Below are positions 50,815-59,366 of a stretch of 64,000 bases of DNA, piece by piece. Position numbers and translations under genes: made by a program. The stretch comes from Corynebacterium doosanense CAU 212 = DSM 45436 (lineage in GTDB: Bacteria > Actinomycetota > Actinomycetes > Mycobacteriales > Mycobacteriaceae), in the NCBI RefSeq assembly GCF_000767055.1, contig NZ_CP006764.1, positions 1,550,001 through 1,614,000 of the forward strand, given 5' to 3'. Position 1 is the stretch's first letter; every line of letters starts with the position of its first letter. The notes beneath the pieces are model-generated. The model saw only the letters and a list, made by a program, of their open reading frames with translations, did no database searches and was not told the DNA's origin.

Positions 50815-51039
50815 GTGTCTGTGATCCTCGCGGCAATTTTTGCAGTCGACCCTGCACTGTTTAGCGGCGTTCACGTGCCCTACTGGGCGTACGGAGCCAA
50901 GTTCTTCGCGATCCTTTTCGCAGTTCGCGTGCTCAGCCAACTTACTGTTGACGCCGGCGACAGGAAACGGATGATGATCTTTACGCTGCTCGCAGCAGCA
51001 TTCATCATCCTCTTCGTTGTCGCCGTAGTGCTGGCTTAG
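50815..51039 (+). CDS. Small hypothetical membrane protein
   Basis: 74-aa product from GTG 50815. Two to three hydrophobic segments (MSVILAAIFAVDPALF, FFAILFAVRVLSQL, MMIFTLLAAAFIILFVVAVV) are separated by a short polar loop (DAGDRKR). It matches no family I recognise. It is in lower-GC DNA and its stop overlaps the 3' end of convergent hutI by 4 bp. Hydrophobicity favours a real small membrane protein, but the GTG start and weak ribosome-binding site leave doubt. Confidence 0.5.
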   Translation: MSVILAAIFAVDPALFSGVHVPYWAYGAKFFAILFAVRVLSQLTVDAGDRKRMMIFTLLAAAFIILFVVAVVLA

Positions 51040-52223
51040 GCCGAGTACACCAACTGGCCGCCAACCCACGTCCGCCACGTCAACGGCATGCCTGGCCGGT
51101 AGGCCAGATCGATGGCGTTGGCGGTGTCAAGTACGTGCAGGTCAGCCGCGGCACCGACAACCAGGGAGCCCTTTGCCGGGCGGCCCTGCGCGTCCAGACC
51201 GTTACCGACGTCCTGGCGGCGCAGCGCTCGTGCTCCGCCGACAGTGGCCGCGGCAATCGCTTCGTCGAGGGAGAGATGCTGCTGGAGAACGGCCGTCGTG
51301 ACGCAGTAGTTCATCGAGGACGTGTAGGACGTTCCCGGGTTGAGGTTGGAGGCGATGGCCACATGCGCGCCGGCGTCGAGAAGTCGGCGTGCGGGGGCCA
51401 GGGGCATGCGGGTAGAGAGGTCGCAGGCCGGAAGAACGGTGGCAACGGTGTCCGAGCCAGCCAACACCGCAACGTCCTCGTCGCTGAGGAAGTTCACGTG
51501 GTCCACGCTGGCGGCGCCGAGATCGACAGCGAGCTGCACACCGGGGCCCTCGCCGAGCTGGTTGCCGTGGACGCGAACGCCCAGGCCAGCGGCCTTGCCG
51601 GCCTCGAGCACGCGGCGCGACTGCTCCTCGGTGAAGGCGCCGCGCTCGCAGAATACGTCGATCCACTGGACATGAGGCCGCACGGATTCGAGCATGGGGC
51701 CGACGACCAGCTCCGTGTACTCCTCGGCATCCGCGCCCGGGGGCACGAGGTGGGCGCCGAGGAAGGTGACGTCGCCGATGTGTTTCGAAGCGATCTGCGC
51801 CGCCTGGGTCTCGGACTCGACGTCCAGGCCGTAGCCGGTCTTGGTCTCCAGGGAGGTGGTTCCGCCGGCGTGGGCTGCGGCGATGCGCTCGAGCAGCAGC
51901 TCCTCCAGCTTCTCAGCGCTGGCCGAGCGGGTCGCCTCCATGGTCACGGCGATGCCGCCGGCGGCGTAGTCGCCGCCGGACATGCGGGCCTCGAACTCGG
52001 CCGAGCGGTCGCCGTCGAAAATCATGTGGGAGTGCGAGTCCACCCAGCCGGGCAGCACGGCGCGCTCGCCGAGGTCCTCCACGGAATCGGCGGCAGGAGC
52101 GTCCGCAGCCTTACCCACCCAGGCGATACGTCCGTCCTCCACCACCAGGGCGGCGTCCGAGAGAGTGCCCAGGTCGGACACGGTGCGCAGTTCTGAAATT
52201 CCGGTGAAGAGGGTCGAGGTCAT
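51036..52223 (-). CDS. hutI: Imidazolonepropionase
   Basis: Third step of histidine degradation, hydrolysing imidazolonepropionate to formiminoglutamate. The 395-aa protein has the amidohydrolase metal motif DSHSHMIFDGDR (about residues 65-76). GAHLVPPGADAEEYTELV and later metal-ligand segments (VRVHGNQLG, SVDHVNFLSDEDV) follow. ATG 52223 is preceded by AAGGAGAATC. It follows hutU by 77 bp. A truncated second copy lies at 49925. Confidence 0.94.
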   Translation of the reverse strand: MTSTLFTGISELRTVSDLGTLSDAALVVEDGRIAWVGKAADAPAADSVEDLGERAVLPGWVDSHSHMIFDGDRSAEFEARMSGGDYAAGGIAVTMEATRSASAEKLEELLLERIAAAHAGGTTSLETKTGYGLDVESETQAAQIASKHIGDVTFLGAHLVPPGADAEEYTELVVGPMLESVRPHVQWIDVFCERGAFTEEQSRRVLEAGKAAGLGVRVHGNQLGEGPGVQLAVDLGAASVDHVNFLSDEDVAVLAGSDTVATVLPACDLSTRMPLAPARRLLDAGAHVAIASNLNPGTSYTSSMNYCVTTAVLQQHLSLDEAIAAATVGGARALRRQDVGNGLDAQGRPAKGSLVVGAAADLHVLDTANAIDLAYRPGMPLTWRTWVGGQLVYSA

Positions 52224-52300
52224 GATTCTCCTTCGTGCTGATAAACGGTGAGCGGCACCGTACGGGTAACCGTGCGGTGGCGCTTCTGACAAAAACCGGC

Positions 52301-53980
52301 CTACTTCTCCCGGGAGTGGAACTCCATGGGAACCCGCACGCCGCGCTCTTCGGCGACCTCGTGCGCACGCTCGTAGCCGGCGTCGAAGTGGCGGATGACA
52401 CCCATGCCGGGGTCGTTGGTGAGCACGGCCTTGAGCTTGGCCTCGGCAAGGTCGGTGCCGTCGGCGACGGAGACCTGGCCGGCGTGGATGGAGCGGCCGA
52501 TACCGACGCCGCCGCCGTGGTGGATGGACACCCAGGTCGCTCCGGAGGAGGTGGAGGTCAGGGCGTTGAGCAGCGGCCAGTCGGCGATGGCGTCGGAGCC
52601 GTCGAGCATGGACTCGGTCTCGCGGTAAGGCGAGGCGACGGAGCCGGAGTCGAGGTGGTCACGGCCGATGACGATGGGCGCGGAGACCTTGCCCTCGCGG
52701 ACCAGCTTGTTGAACAGCAGGCCGGCCTTGGCGCGCTCGCCGTAGCCGAGCCAGCAGATGCGTGCCGGCAGGCCCTCGAACTCGACGTGCTCCTCGGCGG
52801 CGTCGAGCCAGTTGTGCAGGTGCTCGTTCTCGGGGAAGAGTTCCTTCAGGGCCTGGTCGGTGACGCGGATGTCCTCGGGGTCGCCAGAGAGTGCCACCCA
52901 GCGGAAGGGGCCGAGGCCCTCGCAGAACAGCGGGCGGATGTAGGCGGGGACGAAGCCGGGGAACTCGAAGGCGCGGCTGTAGCCGGCGAGGCGGGCCTCG
53001 TCGCGGATGGAGTTGCCGTAGTCGAAGACCTCGGCGCCGGCATCCTGGAACTCGACCATGGCCTGGACCTGGCGGGCCATGGACTCGCGGGACTTCTTGG
53101 TGAAGGTCTCCGGGTCGTCGGCGGCGTCGCGACGCCAGTCTTCGACCGTGATCTCCGAGGGGAGGTAGGACAGCGGGTCGTGCGCCGAGGTCTGGTCGGT
53201 GACGACGTCGATGGTGATCTCGCCGCGCTTGTGGCGCTCGAGAAGCTCGGGGAAGACGTCGGCGGCGTTGGCGGCCACGCCGATGGAGACGGCCTCGCCG
53301 GCCTCCTTGGCCTGGTTGGCGCGCTCGACTGCGGCGTCGAGGCTGGGGGCGATCTCGTCGAGGTATCGCTTGTTCTTGCGGCGCTCCAGGCGGGTGATGT
53401 CCACGTCGGCGATGATGCAGACGCCGCCGTTGAGGGTGACGGACAGCGGCTGTGCGCCGCCCATGCCGCCGCAGCCACCGGTGAGGGTGATGGTGTTCTT
53501 CAGCGTGCCGCCGAAGCGCTTCTTGGCCACGGCCGCGAAGGTCTCGAAGGTGCCCTGCAGGATGCCCTGGGTGGCGATGTAGATCCAGGAGCCGGCCGTC
53601 ATCTGGCCGTACATCATCAGGCCCTCGGCCTCGAGGCGGCGGAACTCGGGCCAGTTGGCCCAGTCGCCGACGAGGTTGGAGTTGGCGATGAGCACGCGCG
53701 GTGCCCACACGTTGGTGCGGAAGACGCCGACGGGCTTGCCCGACTGCACGAGCAGGGTCTCGTCCTCCTCCAGATCCTTGAGCGTCTCGACGATTGCGTC
53801 GAACGCCTCCCAGCTGCGCGCCGCCCGGCCGGTTCCGCCGTAGACGACCAGCTCGTCGGGGTTCTCGGCGACCTCGGGGTCGAGGTTGTTCATCAGCATG
53901 CGCAGGGGCGCTTCGGTCTGCCAGTTCTTGGCGTTGAGCGTCGTGCCACGGGGTGCGTGGACTTCACGGGGTGCGGACAT
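52301..53980 (-). CDS. hutU: Urocanate hydratase (urocanase)
   Basis: Second step of histidine degradation. The 559-aa protein starts at ATG 53980 ([20 protein letters not shown]), preceded by GAAAGGACGGCC. Key stretches are [20 protein letters not shown], the NAD-binding [19 protein letters not shown] and the C-terminal [17 protein letters not shown]. The upstream gene of the cluster, hutH, is truncated, so the natural substrate supply is interrupted unless another hutH exists. Confidence 0.96.
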   Translation of the reverse strand: MSAPREVHAPRGTTLNAKNWQTEAPLRMLMNNLDPEVAENPDELVVYGGTGRAARSWEAFDAIVETLKDLEEDETLLVQSGKPVGVFRTNVWAPRVLIANSNLVGDWANWPEFRRLEAEGLMMYGQMTAGSWIYIATQGILQGTFETFAAVAKKRFGGTLKNTITLTGGCGGMGGAQPLSVTLNGGVCIIADVDITRLERRKNKRYLDEIAPSLDAAVERANQAKEAGEAVSIGVAANAADVFPELLERHKRGEITIDVVTDQTSAHDPLSYLPSEITVEDWRRDAADDPETFTKKSRESMARQVQAMVEFQDAGAEVFDYGNSIRDEARLAGYSRAFEFPGFVPAYIRPLFCEGLGPFRWVALSGDPEDIRVTDQALKELFPENEHLHNWLDAAEEHVEFEGLPARICWLGYGERAKAGLLFNKLVREGKVSAPIVIGRDHLDSGSVASPYRETESMLDGSDAIADWPLLNALTSTSSGATWVSIHHGGGVGIGRSIHAGQVSVADGTDLAEAKLKAVLTNDPGMGVIRHFDAGYERAHEVAEERGVRVPMEFHSREK

Positions 53981-54161
53981 GGCCGTCCTTTCACAGTGTG
54001 GGAACCGCAGTCCGGTGGGTCGAAGTCTCGGCGGGGCCGGTTTCCCGGGGCTGTCCCCTACCGATGACGTTGGCCACACCGTCGATAAGCTCACAAATCT
54101 TTTGGGGTGTCTCCCACCTAACTGGATCATCGCCATATGATCTAGAGCACAAAAGCATCGG

Positions 54162-54181
54162 GTGTCTGGGATCCCAGACAC
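54162..54181. repeat. 20-bp perfect palindrome between hutH remnant and hutU
   Basis: GTGTCTGGGATCCCAGACAC lies 6 bp after the hutH stop on the minus strand and is followed there by a T-rich TGCTTTTGTG. It could be the hutH terminator or an operator upstream of hutU. Both readings are compatible with the sequence. Confidence 0.7.
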
Positions 54182-54187
54182 GCCAGG

Positions 54188-54512
54188 TTAACGGAGCTTT
54201 CCAACGACCCTTTCCACCGATCGGAGGATCGCACCCGACGAAACGAGTTCCACGGTGGCCTCGATCTCCGGCGAAAGGTAACGGTCGCGACCGGGGCCTT
54301 CGGCCACCTCGCGGATCGCCGCGATGGCGGCGCCGGTGCCCGGGCTCGCCTCGCCGCCGCGCATGTCGATCGCCCGCGTCGCCGTGAGCAGCTCCACCGC
54401 CAGGACACGCTGCAGGCCGTCGACGGACCTGCGCAGCTTGCGCGCGGCGGACCAGCCCATGGAGACGTGGTCCTCCTGCATGGCCGAGGAGGGGATGGAG
54501 TCGGCGGAGGCT
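54188..54512 (-). pseudogene. hutH: Histidine ammonia-lyase, 5'-truncated
   Basis: Only the C-terminal ~107 residues remain, from ASADSIPSSAMQEDHVSMGW through to VERVVGKLR. Intact HutH has about 510 residues. The Ala-Ser-Gly that forms the MIO cofactor, and the entire N-terminal active-site part, are missing. At about 54512 the sequence switches to an IS-like end. The gene is therefore inactive, cut by the arrival of the mercury-resistance island (or a deletion caused by it). Confidence 0.9.
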
Positions 54513-54858
54513 GTGGTTCTCAGCGCTAAATGTCGCTTTTTTTGCAGCGCTAAATGTCGCAATCCCAACGCCCATGACTCTCGTTGCACACCGTTCCACA
54601 GGGGAACCGCAACCGGGCGTCCTTGTTGTAATCGGGGCCTCGAAGCCGCCAAGCGATGGCATGACCCGGCCGCCAAGCAAGGCCACGGGCGCGGGCTGAC
54701 AGGTGTTGCAACTCCTAGAATCCGCAGTGCCGTCTCCGCCGGGCAACCTTGAAGCCACCCAAACCCTCGACGGGATGCGCGGTCCATGGGCGGCTACCAC
54801 TACCGTCTGGCAGGTATTCCCTGCCGCGAGGCCCGCAACCAGCGGGGCGGGACGTTGA
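54511..54858. mobile_element. IS21-like terminal repeats and adjoining non-coding DNA
   Basis: At the hutH breakpoint the sequence TGTGGTTCTCAGCGC begins a pair of exact 16-bp direct repeats CAGCGCTAAATGTCGC (54521-54536 and 54545-54560). TG-starting ends with multiple internal terminal repeats are typical of IS21-family elements. No istA/istB genes follow, so only an end remains. The rest up to merR contains no credible gene. The family assignment is from the repeat layout only. Confidence 0.45.
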
Positions 54859-55248
54859 TCAGATGTAGCGGCAGACCTGGTCGGCGGAGCAGGAATCCGG
54901 CTCCGGCTTGCTGGCCTTTTCTTGGAGCTGGGAAATGGTTTCCCTGAGGGCCAGGAGATCGGCGATCTGGGTATCGAGTTCTCCGAGACGCTGCCCCAGC
55001 AGGCCCTGGACGTGCGAGCACGGCGTCTGGCCGTGCTCGCGGATCCTCAGGATCTGACGGATCTGGGCGAGGGTCAGCCCGGCGGCCTGGCCCCGGTGGA
55101 TGAACCCGACCCGACCCACGGCATCCTCGGCGTAGTCCCGATAGCCGGAGGCCAATCGCTCGGCCGGAGGGAGCAGCCCCGACTCCTCGTAGAACCGCAG
55201 GGTCTTGGTCGTGGTTCCGGTTGCTTCCGCAAGCTGTCCGATCCTCAT
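54859..55248 (-). CDS. merR: MerR-family heavy-metal-responsive regulator
   Basis: 129-aa regulator from ATG 55248. The N-terminal winged HTH (MRIGQLAEATGTTTKTLRFY) is followed by the dimerisation helix. Three cysteines at C77, C120 and C126 fit the metal-binding pattern of MerR-type sensors. Adjacent merA/merB make Hg(II) the likely inducer. It is divergent from merA and shares a MerR-type promoter. GGAAGGGGAATCGG precedes the start. Confidence 0.92.
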   Translation of the reverse strand: MRIGQLAEATGTTTKTLRFYEESGLLPPAERLASGYRDYAEDAVGRVGFIHRGQAAGLTLAQIRQILRIREHGQTPCSHVQGLLGQRLGELDTQIADLLALRETISQLQEKASKPEPDSCSADQVCRYI

Positions 55249-55281
55249 GTTCGCCGATTCCCCTTCCAATGGCCACCACAC

Positions 55282-55313
55282 TTGACCTTCCATTGTACTG
55301 GAAGGTTCACAAT
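55282..55313 (+). promoter_or_regulatory. MerR-type promoter/operator of the mer operon
   Basis: A -35 TTGACC (55282-55287) and -10 CACAAT (55308-55313) are separated by 20 bp, the long spacing characteristic of MerR-controlled promoters. The spacer carries the perfect dyad ACCTTCCA / TGGAAGGT (55285-55306). It lies 44 bp upstream of the merA ATG and 34 bp from the merR start. Confidence 0.88.
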
Positions 55314-55356
55314 GGTTCCATAGGAACTTTTGAACCACAGGGAAGAGACATCTGGA

Positions 55357-56781
55357 ATGACAAACGAAAAGTTCGATCTGGCGATTATTGGTTCCGGCGG
55401 CGGAGCGTTTGCGGCCGCGATCCGGGCCACCGGGCTAGGCAAGCGCGTCGTGATGGTGGAGCGCGGCACCGTGGGCGGGACATGCGTGAACACGGGCTGC
55501 GTCCCGTCGAAGGCGCTCCTGGCTGCCGCGGAGGCCCGCCACGTGGCGTTGGATTCGGCCCGCTTCCCTGGGGTGGCGGCCTCGGCGGGCCCGGTGGACA
55601 TGCCGGCCCTGATTCAGGGCAAGGCCGCGCTGGTTGAAAGCATGCGCACGGAGAAGTACGTCGATCTGGCCGCGGACTACGGGTGGACGATGATCTCGGG
55701 GGACGCGTCGTTCACCGGAACCCAGGACGCACCGCTGCTCCGGGTGATCTCCCCGGATGGTGCAGTGAGAACGATCGAGGCCGGGCACTACCTCGTGGCC
55801 ACTGGCTCCGCACCCTACGTGCCGCCCGTTCCCGGACTGGCCGAGGCCGGGTACCTGACCTCGACGACGGCGATGGAACTGGACGAGGTGCCCGAATCAA
55901 TGCTGATCCTGGGCGGAGGCTATGTTGCCCTGGAGATGGCACAGCTTTTCTCCCGGCTGGGCTCCCGGGTGACCATGCTGGTCCGTTCCCGGTTGGCCTC
56001 GCAGGAGGAACCGGAGGCATCCAAGGCGTTGGCGGGGGTGTTCGCCGACGAGGGGATCCGGGTGGTCCGGCGGGCCATGGCCGACTCCGTGGCCTCCGGC
56101 CCGGACGGGGTCTCGGTGACGGCAAACGTGGCCGGGGGCGAGGAGGTGTTCCGCGCTTCCCGCATCCTCGTGGCACTGGGCCGCCGCCCGGTGACCGAGG
56201 GACTGGACCTTGACGCCGTCGGGGTGAAGACCGGCGCATCCGGCGAGATCGTGGTCGATTCCCGCCTGGCCACGTCCAACCCGCGGGTTTGGGCCGCCGG
56301 GGACGCGACCGGCCATCGGGAGTTCGTTTACGTCGCAGCGGCCCACGGCGCCCTGGCCGTGGACAATGCGTTCACCGATGCCCTGGCCGAGGTCGACTAC
56401 CGGCACCTGCCCCGGGTCACCTTCACCAGTCCCGCCATCGGGGCGGTCGGGATGACGGAAAAGGAAGCTGTCGCCGCCGGGATCAGCTGCGAGTGCCGGG
56501 TCCTCCCCCTGGAGTACGTGCCGCGAGCCGTGGTCAACCGCGACACCCGCGGCTTCATCAAGGTTGTCGCGGACCGCGACACCGGACGGATCCTGGGCCT
56601 CTCCGCGGTGGCCAAGGACGCCGGGGAAATCGCCGCCGCCGGCGTCTACATCCTCGAAGCGGGCATGACCACCGCGCAGGTCGCCGCCGCCTGGAGCCCC
56701 TACCTGACGATGGCCGAGGGCATCAGGATCGCCGCCAAGGCCTTCACCACCGACGTCTCCAAGCTCTCCTGCTGCGCCTGA
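55357..56781 (+). CDS. merA: Mercuric reductase MerA (no N-terminal HMA domain)
   Basis: Reduces Hg(II) to Hg(0) with NADPH in the cytoplasm. The 474-aa flavoprotein has the FAD-binding IIGSGGGAFAAAI, the redox Cys pair C43/C48 in GGTCVNTGCVPSK, the NADPH-binding LILGGGYVALEMAQL and WAAGDATG. The C-terminal vicinal Cys pair (LSCCA, C472/C473) delivers Hg to the active site of the partner subunit. The NmerA metallochaperone domain of many MerAs is absent. ATG 55357 (MTNEKFDLAIIGS) is chosen. Confidence 0.96.
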   Translation: MTNEKFDLAIIGSGGGAFAAAIRATGLGKRVVMVERGTVGGTCVNTGCVPSKALLAAAEARHVALDSARFPGVAASAGPVDMPALIQGKAALVESMRTEKYVDLAADYGWTMISGDASFTGTQDAPLLRVISPDGAVRTIEAGHYLVATGSAPYVPPVPGLAEAGYLTSTTAMELDEVPESMLILGGGYVALEMAQLFSRLGSRVTMLVRSRLASQEEPEASKALAGVFADEGIRVVRRAMADSVASGPDGVSVTANVAGGEEVFRASRILVALGRRPVTEGLDLDAVGVKTGASGEIVVDSRLATSNPRVWAAGDATGHREFVYVAAAHGALAVDNAFTDALAEVDYRHLPRVTFTSPAIGAVGMTEKEAVAAGISCECRVLPLEYVPRAVVNRDTRGFIKVVADRDTGRILGLSAVAKDAGEIAAAGVYILEAGMTTAQVAAAWSPYLTMAEGIRIAAKAFTTDVSKLSCCA

Positions 56782-56815
56782 GCTGTAGCCCCCACTACCG
56801 AAGCAAAGGAATGCC

Positions 56816-57469
56816 ATGACCGCCACCGACCAGGCCCTCACCTATCTGTTGTCCCCCGCGCGCTCCGGAATAGACCCGGAATTGTTCGTGCCGCTGCTGC
56901 GGCTCCTGGCCGAGGGCGAGCCCGTCACGGTCGCCGAACTGGCCACCGCCAGTGGCCGGAGCGAAGACACGGTCCGGCAGGGACTGGCCGCCGTCCCGGA
57001 CACCGAGTACGACGACGAGGGCCGCATCATCGGCCTGGCCCTGACGATGCGGCCCACCCCGCATCGCTTCACCCTGGCCGGGGAACAGCTCTACACCTGG
57101 TGCGCCCTGGACACCCTCTTCTTCCCGGCCCTGATCGGGAAGGCCGCAACCATTGAGTCGACCTCCCCGGGTAGCGGGACCCTCATCCGGGTGATGACGG
57201 GCGCGGACGGCACGGTGACCTCCGTGCAGCCGGCCACCGCCGTCGTGTCCATCATCAGCCACCCGGGCACGGGGCCGGTGCGGTCATCGTTCTGCAACCA
57301 GGTCCACTACTTCGCCTCCCGCGAGGACGCCCAGCCGTGGTTGGATTCCCATCCCGACGGCGAATTCCTGGACATCGAGGCGGCACACCGGTCCGGTGCC
57401 GCCATGGCCTCCGCCCTCCTCGCCGCGGCCGCCACGCGGGCCCCCGCGGCGCAGGACTCCTGCTGCTGA
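56816..57469 (+). CDS. merB: Organomercurial lyase MerB
   Basis: Cleaves the C-Hg bond of organomercurials, passing Hg(II) to MerA. The 217-aa protein has an N-terminal winged-helix region. The catalytic set is C96 and D99 in YTWCALDTLFFPAL and C160 in SSFCNQVHYF, the C/D/C triad of MerB. A C-terminal ...DSCC tail is an additional vicinal Cys pair not needed for the known mechanism. It starts 34 bp after merA. Confidence 0.95.
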   Translation: MTATDQALTYLLSPARSGIDPELFVPLLRLLAEGEPVTVAELATASGRSEDTVRQGLAAVPDTEYDDEGRIIGLALTMRPTPHRFTLAGEQLYTWCALDTLFFPALIGKAATIESTSPGSGTLIRVMTGADGTVTSVQPATAVVSIISHPGTGPVRSSFCNQVHYFASREDAQPWLDSHPDGEFLDIEAAHRSGAAMASALLAAAATRAPAAQDSCC

Positions 57470-57487
57470 GCTTTAAAAGGACATGAC

Positions 57488-57811
57488 ATGACCCAGCACC
57501 CAGAACAGCCAGACACCGGCCATCAACCCGTCCGGCAGACCGGTCGCCCCGGGCGATACCACACACTGGCCGCAGGGATCGGCGTAGCAGCGGCCATGAT
57601 CCTGTGCTGCGCAGGACCCATCCTCATCGCCGCCGGAGCCCTCGGCGCGATCGCCGGATTCTTCTCAAATCCCCTCGTGTTACTCGCGGCCGCCACGGTG
57701 CTCCTGGCCGGGATCATCGCCGTCACCAGGCAGCGAAAACGCCGCAGGACCGACGACTGCTGCCCTCCCGCATCCCCCGAGCACCACCGCACCGACCACG
57801 GCACCGCCTGA
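57488..57811 (+). CDS. MerF-like mercury(II) transporter
   Basis: 107-aa protein with two TM segments (about 26-47 and 60-80). It has a Cys pair in the first TM (C40-C41, MILCCAGPILIAAG) and a second pair just after the second TM (C91-C92, TDDCCPP). Two helices with two vicinal Cys pairs is the MerF layout for Hg(II) uptake. MerT would have three helices. The N-terminal ~25-residue soluble extension is atypical. It lies 18 bp after merB. Confidence 0.8.
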   Translation: MTQHPEQPDTGHQPVRQTGRPGRYHTLAAGIGVAAAMILCCAGPILIAAGALGAIAGFFSNPLVLLAAATVLLAGIIAVTRQRKRRRTDDCCPPASPEHHRTDHGTA

Positions 57812-57849
57812 GTCCCCATCCCCATTCCTGGAAGGAACCACCAGACACC

Positions 57850-58413
57850 ATGACATACCCGAGATCCCGCCGTTCTCTGTCCGTTCCCCGGCCCAGGCAC
57901 CTCGCCTCCGCCCTGTTTCTGGCAGCGGTCATGGCACTGACAACCGCCTGCGCCAGCTCACCGAGCGGCCCGTCGGCCGCGCCAGGCGGTTCGTCGCCCG
58001 ACGCGGCCGGTGCCGTTGCTGTTACGGTCTCCGACATTGACGGCACTACCCGGACCATCCCGGACGGTAAGCCCGCAGCACTGTTCTTCTTCTCTGTCGG
58101 ATGCGGTGAGTGTGTGGAAGGGGCCGATTCCCTGAACAAGGCCTCCACGGCCCTGGGAAGCTCGGCCGACTACCTCCTGGTGGACGTGGACCCCCGAGAA
58201 CCGAAGGAGACCATCAACGGATTCCGCGATTACATCAAGGCCCCTGAGCTCCCTGCCGTCATCGACACCGGGGCCACACTGACCACCCGGTACGAGGTCA
58301 CCTCCATGAGCACCCTGGTGGTGGTCGACGCGAAGGGTGACGTTACCTTCCGGGCCACCGACCCGTCTGCGGAAAAGATCCAAGAAGAACTCACCAAGGC
58401 CGGCGCCCAATGA
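57850..58413 (+). CDS. Thioredoxin-fold lipoprotein of the mer operon
   Basis: 187-aa lipoprotein. The signal peptide has lipobox LTTAC (Cys34). The extracytoplasmic thioredoxin-like domain has the CxxC motif C85-G-E-C88 in FFFSVGCGECVEG, then VDVDPREPKETINGF and ELPAVIDTGATLTTRYEVTSMSTL, typical of TlpA-like folds. It overlaps the next gene (CcdA-like) by 4 bp, so it forms a surface thiol/electron-relay pair. The role in mercury handling (periplasmic Hg binding or reduction of disulfides) is inference. Confidence 0.82.
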   Translation: MTYPRSRRSLSVPRPRHLASALFLAAVMALTTACASSPSGPSAAPGGSSPDAAGAVAVTVSDIDGTTRTIPDGKPAALFFFSVGCGECVEGADSLNKASTALGSSADYLLVDVDPREPKETINGFRDYIKAPELPAVIDTGATLTTRYEVTSMSTLVVVDAKGDVTFRATDPSAEKIQEELTKAGAQ

Positions 58414-59366
58414 CAGCCCTGCTTGCCCTGGCCTTCGCCGCTGGAATGATTGCCCCGGTCAATCCCTGCGGTTTCGCCCTCCTGCCCGCCTGGATAGCCC
58501 AGACCATCGGGGACGCCCGGACGCGCCCGCTCGCGCTGCGTCTGGCCCACGGGCTCCGGGCCGGGCTCGCGCTCAGCCTCGGCTTCGCCGGGACCCTGGC
58601 AGCCTTCGGGCTGATCGTCAGCGCGGGCGCCAGGACCCTGATCAGCGCAGCGCCCTGGCTGGGAATGGCCACCGGGGTGATCCTTCTCCTGCTGGGCCTG
58701 GCCATGCTCACCGGACTCACACCACGGCTCCGTCTGCCGGCCTGGGCCACGAAACCCCGCACACAAGAAGCCGCAGGGGCAGGTCACAAAACCGGGCGCA
58801 TGGTGGCCTTCGGGGTCGGATACGCCGCAGCATCCCTCGCCTGCACCCTCGGGGTGCTCCTGGCCGTGATCGCCCAAGCCCAGGCCGTCGCCAGCTACGC
58901 CGGGCTGCTCGCGGTCTTCGCCGCCTACGCCGCAGGCTCGGCCACTGTCCTGATGCTCGTTTCGGCAGGCACGGCCATCGCCGGGGCCGCCCTCGGGCGA
59001 AGAATCACCGGCCTGGCCAAGCACAGCAACCGCATCGCCGCCTTCATCCTCACCATAACCGGCGCCTACCTCAGCTGGTATTGGTATCCCGCCGCCACCG
59101 GCGGAACCGCACAGGCCAACAGCCTCGCCGTATGGTCAGCCGCCGCCAGCGCCTGGATCAGCGACAACAGCACCCTGATCGCAGCCCTCGCCGCAGCCGT
59201 GGTGCTCGCATCGGCATTGGCCGCCCTCAACCGGCGCAGGAGACTGCGCATCAGACAGGGAACGCCGCCCACAGGCGAGGGCCCCGGGCAAAGCGGGGAA
59301 CCCGACTGCTGCACACCAACTCCGGACAACAACTCGACCGAGGACCGGCCAGTCACGATCCCGTAG
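58410..59366 (+). CDS. CcdA/DsbD-like membrane protein of the mer operon
   Basis: 318-aa polytopic protein. TM1 contains PVNPCGF (C20) and a later TM contains SLACTLGV (C145), the two redox cysteines of CcdA proteins that move electrons across the membrane. About six core TM segments are followed by a seventh and a basic tail. That tail ends in a further vicinal Cys pair (EPDCC, C300/C301), unusual for CcdA. The start overlaps the thioredoxin-like lipoprotein stop (ATGA). Confidence 0.85.
   Translation: MTALLALAFAAGMIAPVNPCGFALLPAWIAQTIGDARTRPLALRLAHGLRAGLALSLGFAGTLAAFGLIVSAGARTLISAAPWLGMATGVILLLLGLAMLTGLTPRLRLPAWATKPRTQEAAGAGHKTGRMVAFGVGYAAASLACTLGVLLAVIAQAQAVASYAGLLAVFAAYAAGSATVLMLVSAGTAIAGAALGRRITGLAKHSNRIAAFILTITGAYLSWYWYPAATGGTAQANSLAVWSAAASAWISDNSTLIAALAAAVVLASALAALNRRRRLRIRQGTPPTGEGPGQSGEPDCCTPTPDNNSTEDRPVTIP

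Noticed and set aside
54188..54787. 199-codon ORF including the hutH remnant
   Set aside because: Only the part below about 54512 is HutH-like. The upstream part is IS-end and non-coding sequence that happens to stay open.
57488..57811. MerT identification
   Set aside because: Only two TM segments are present, and the Cys pair layout matches MerF better than the three-helix MerT.
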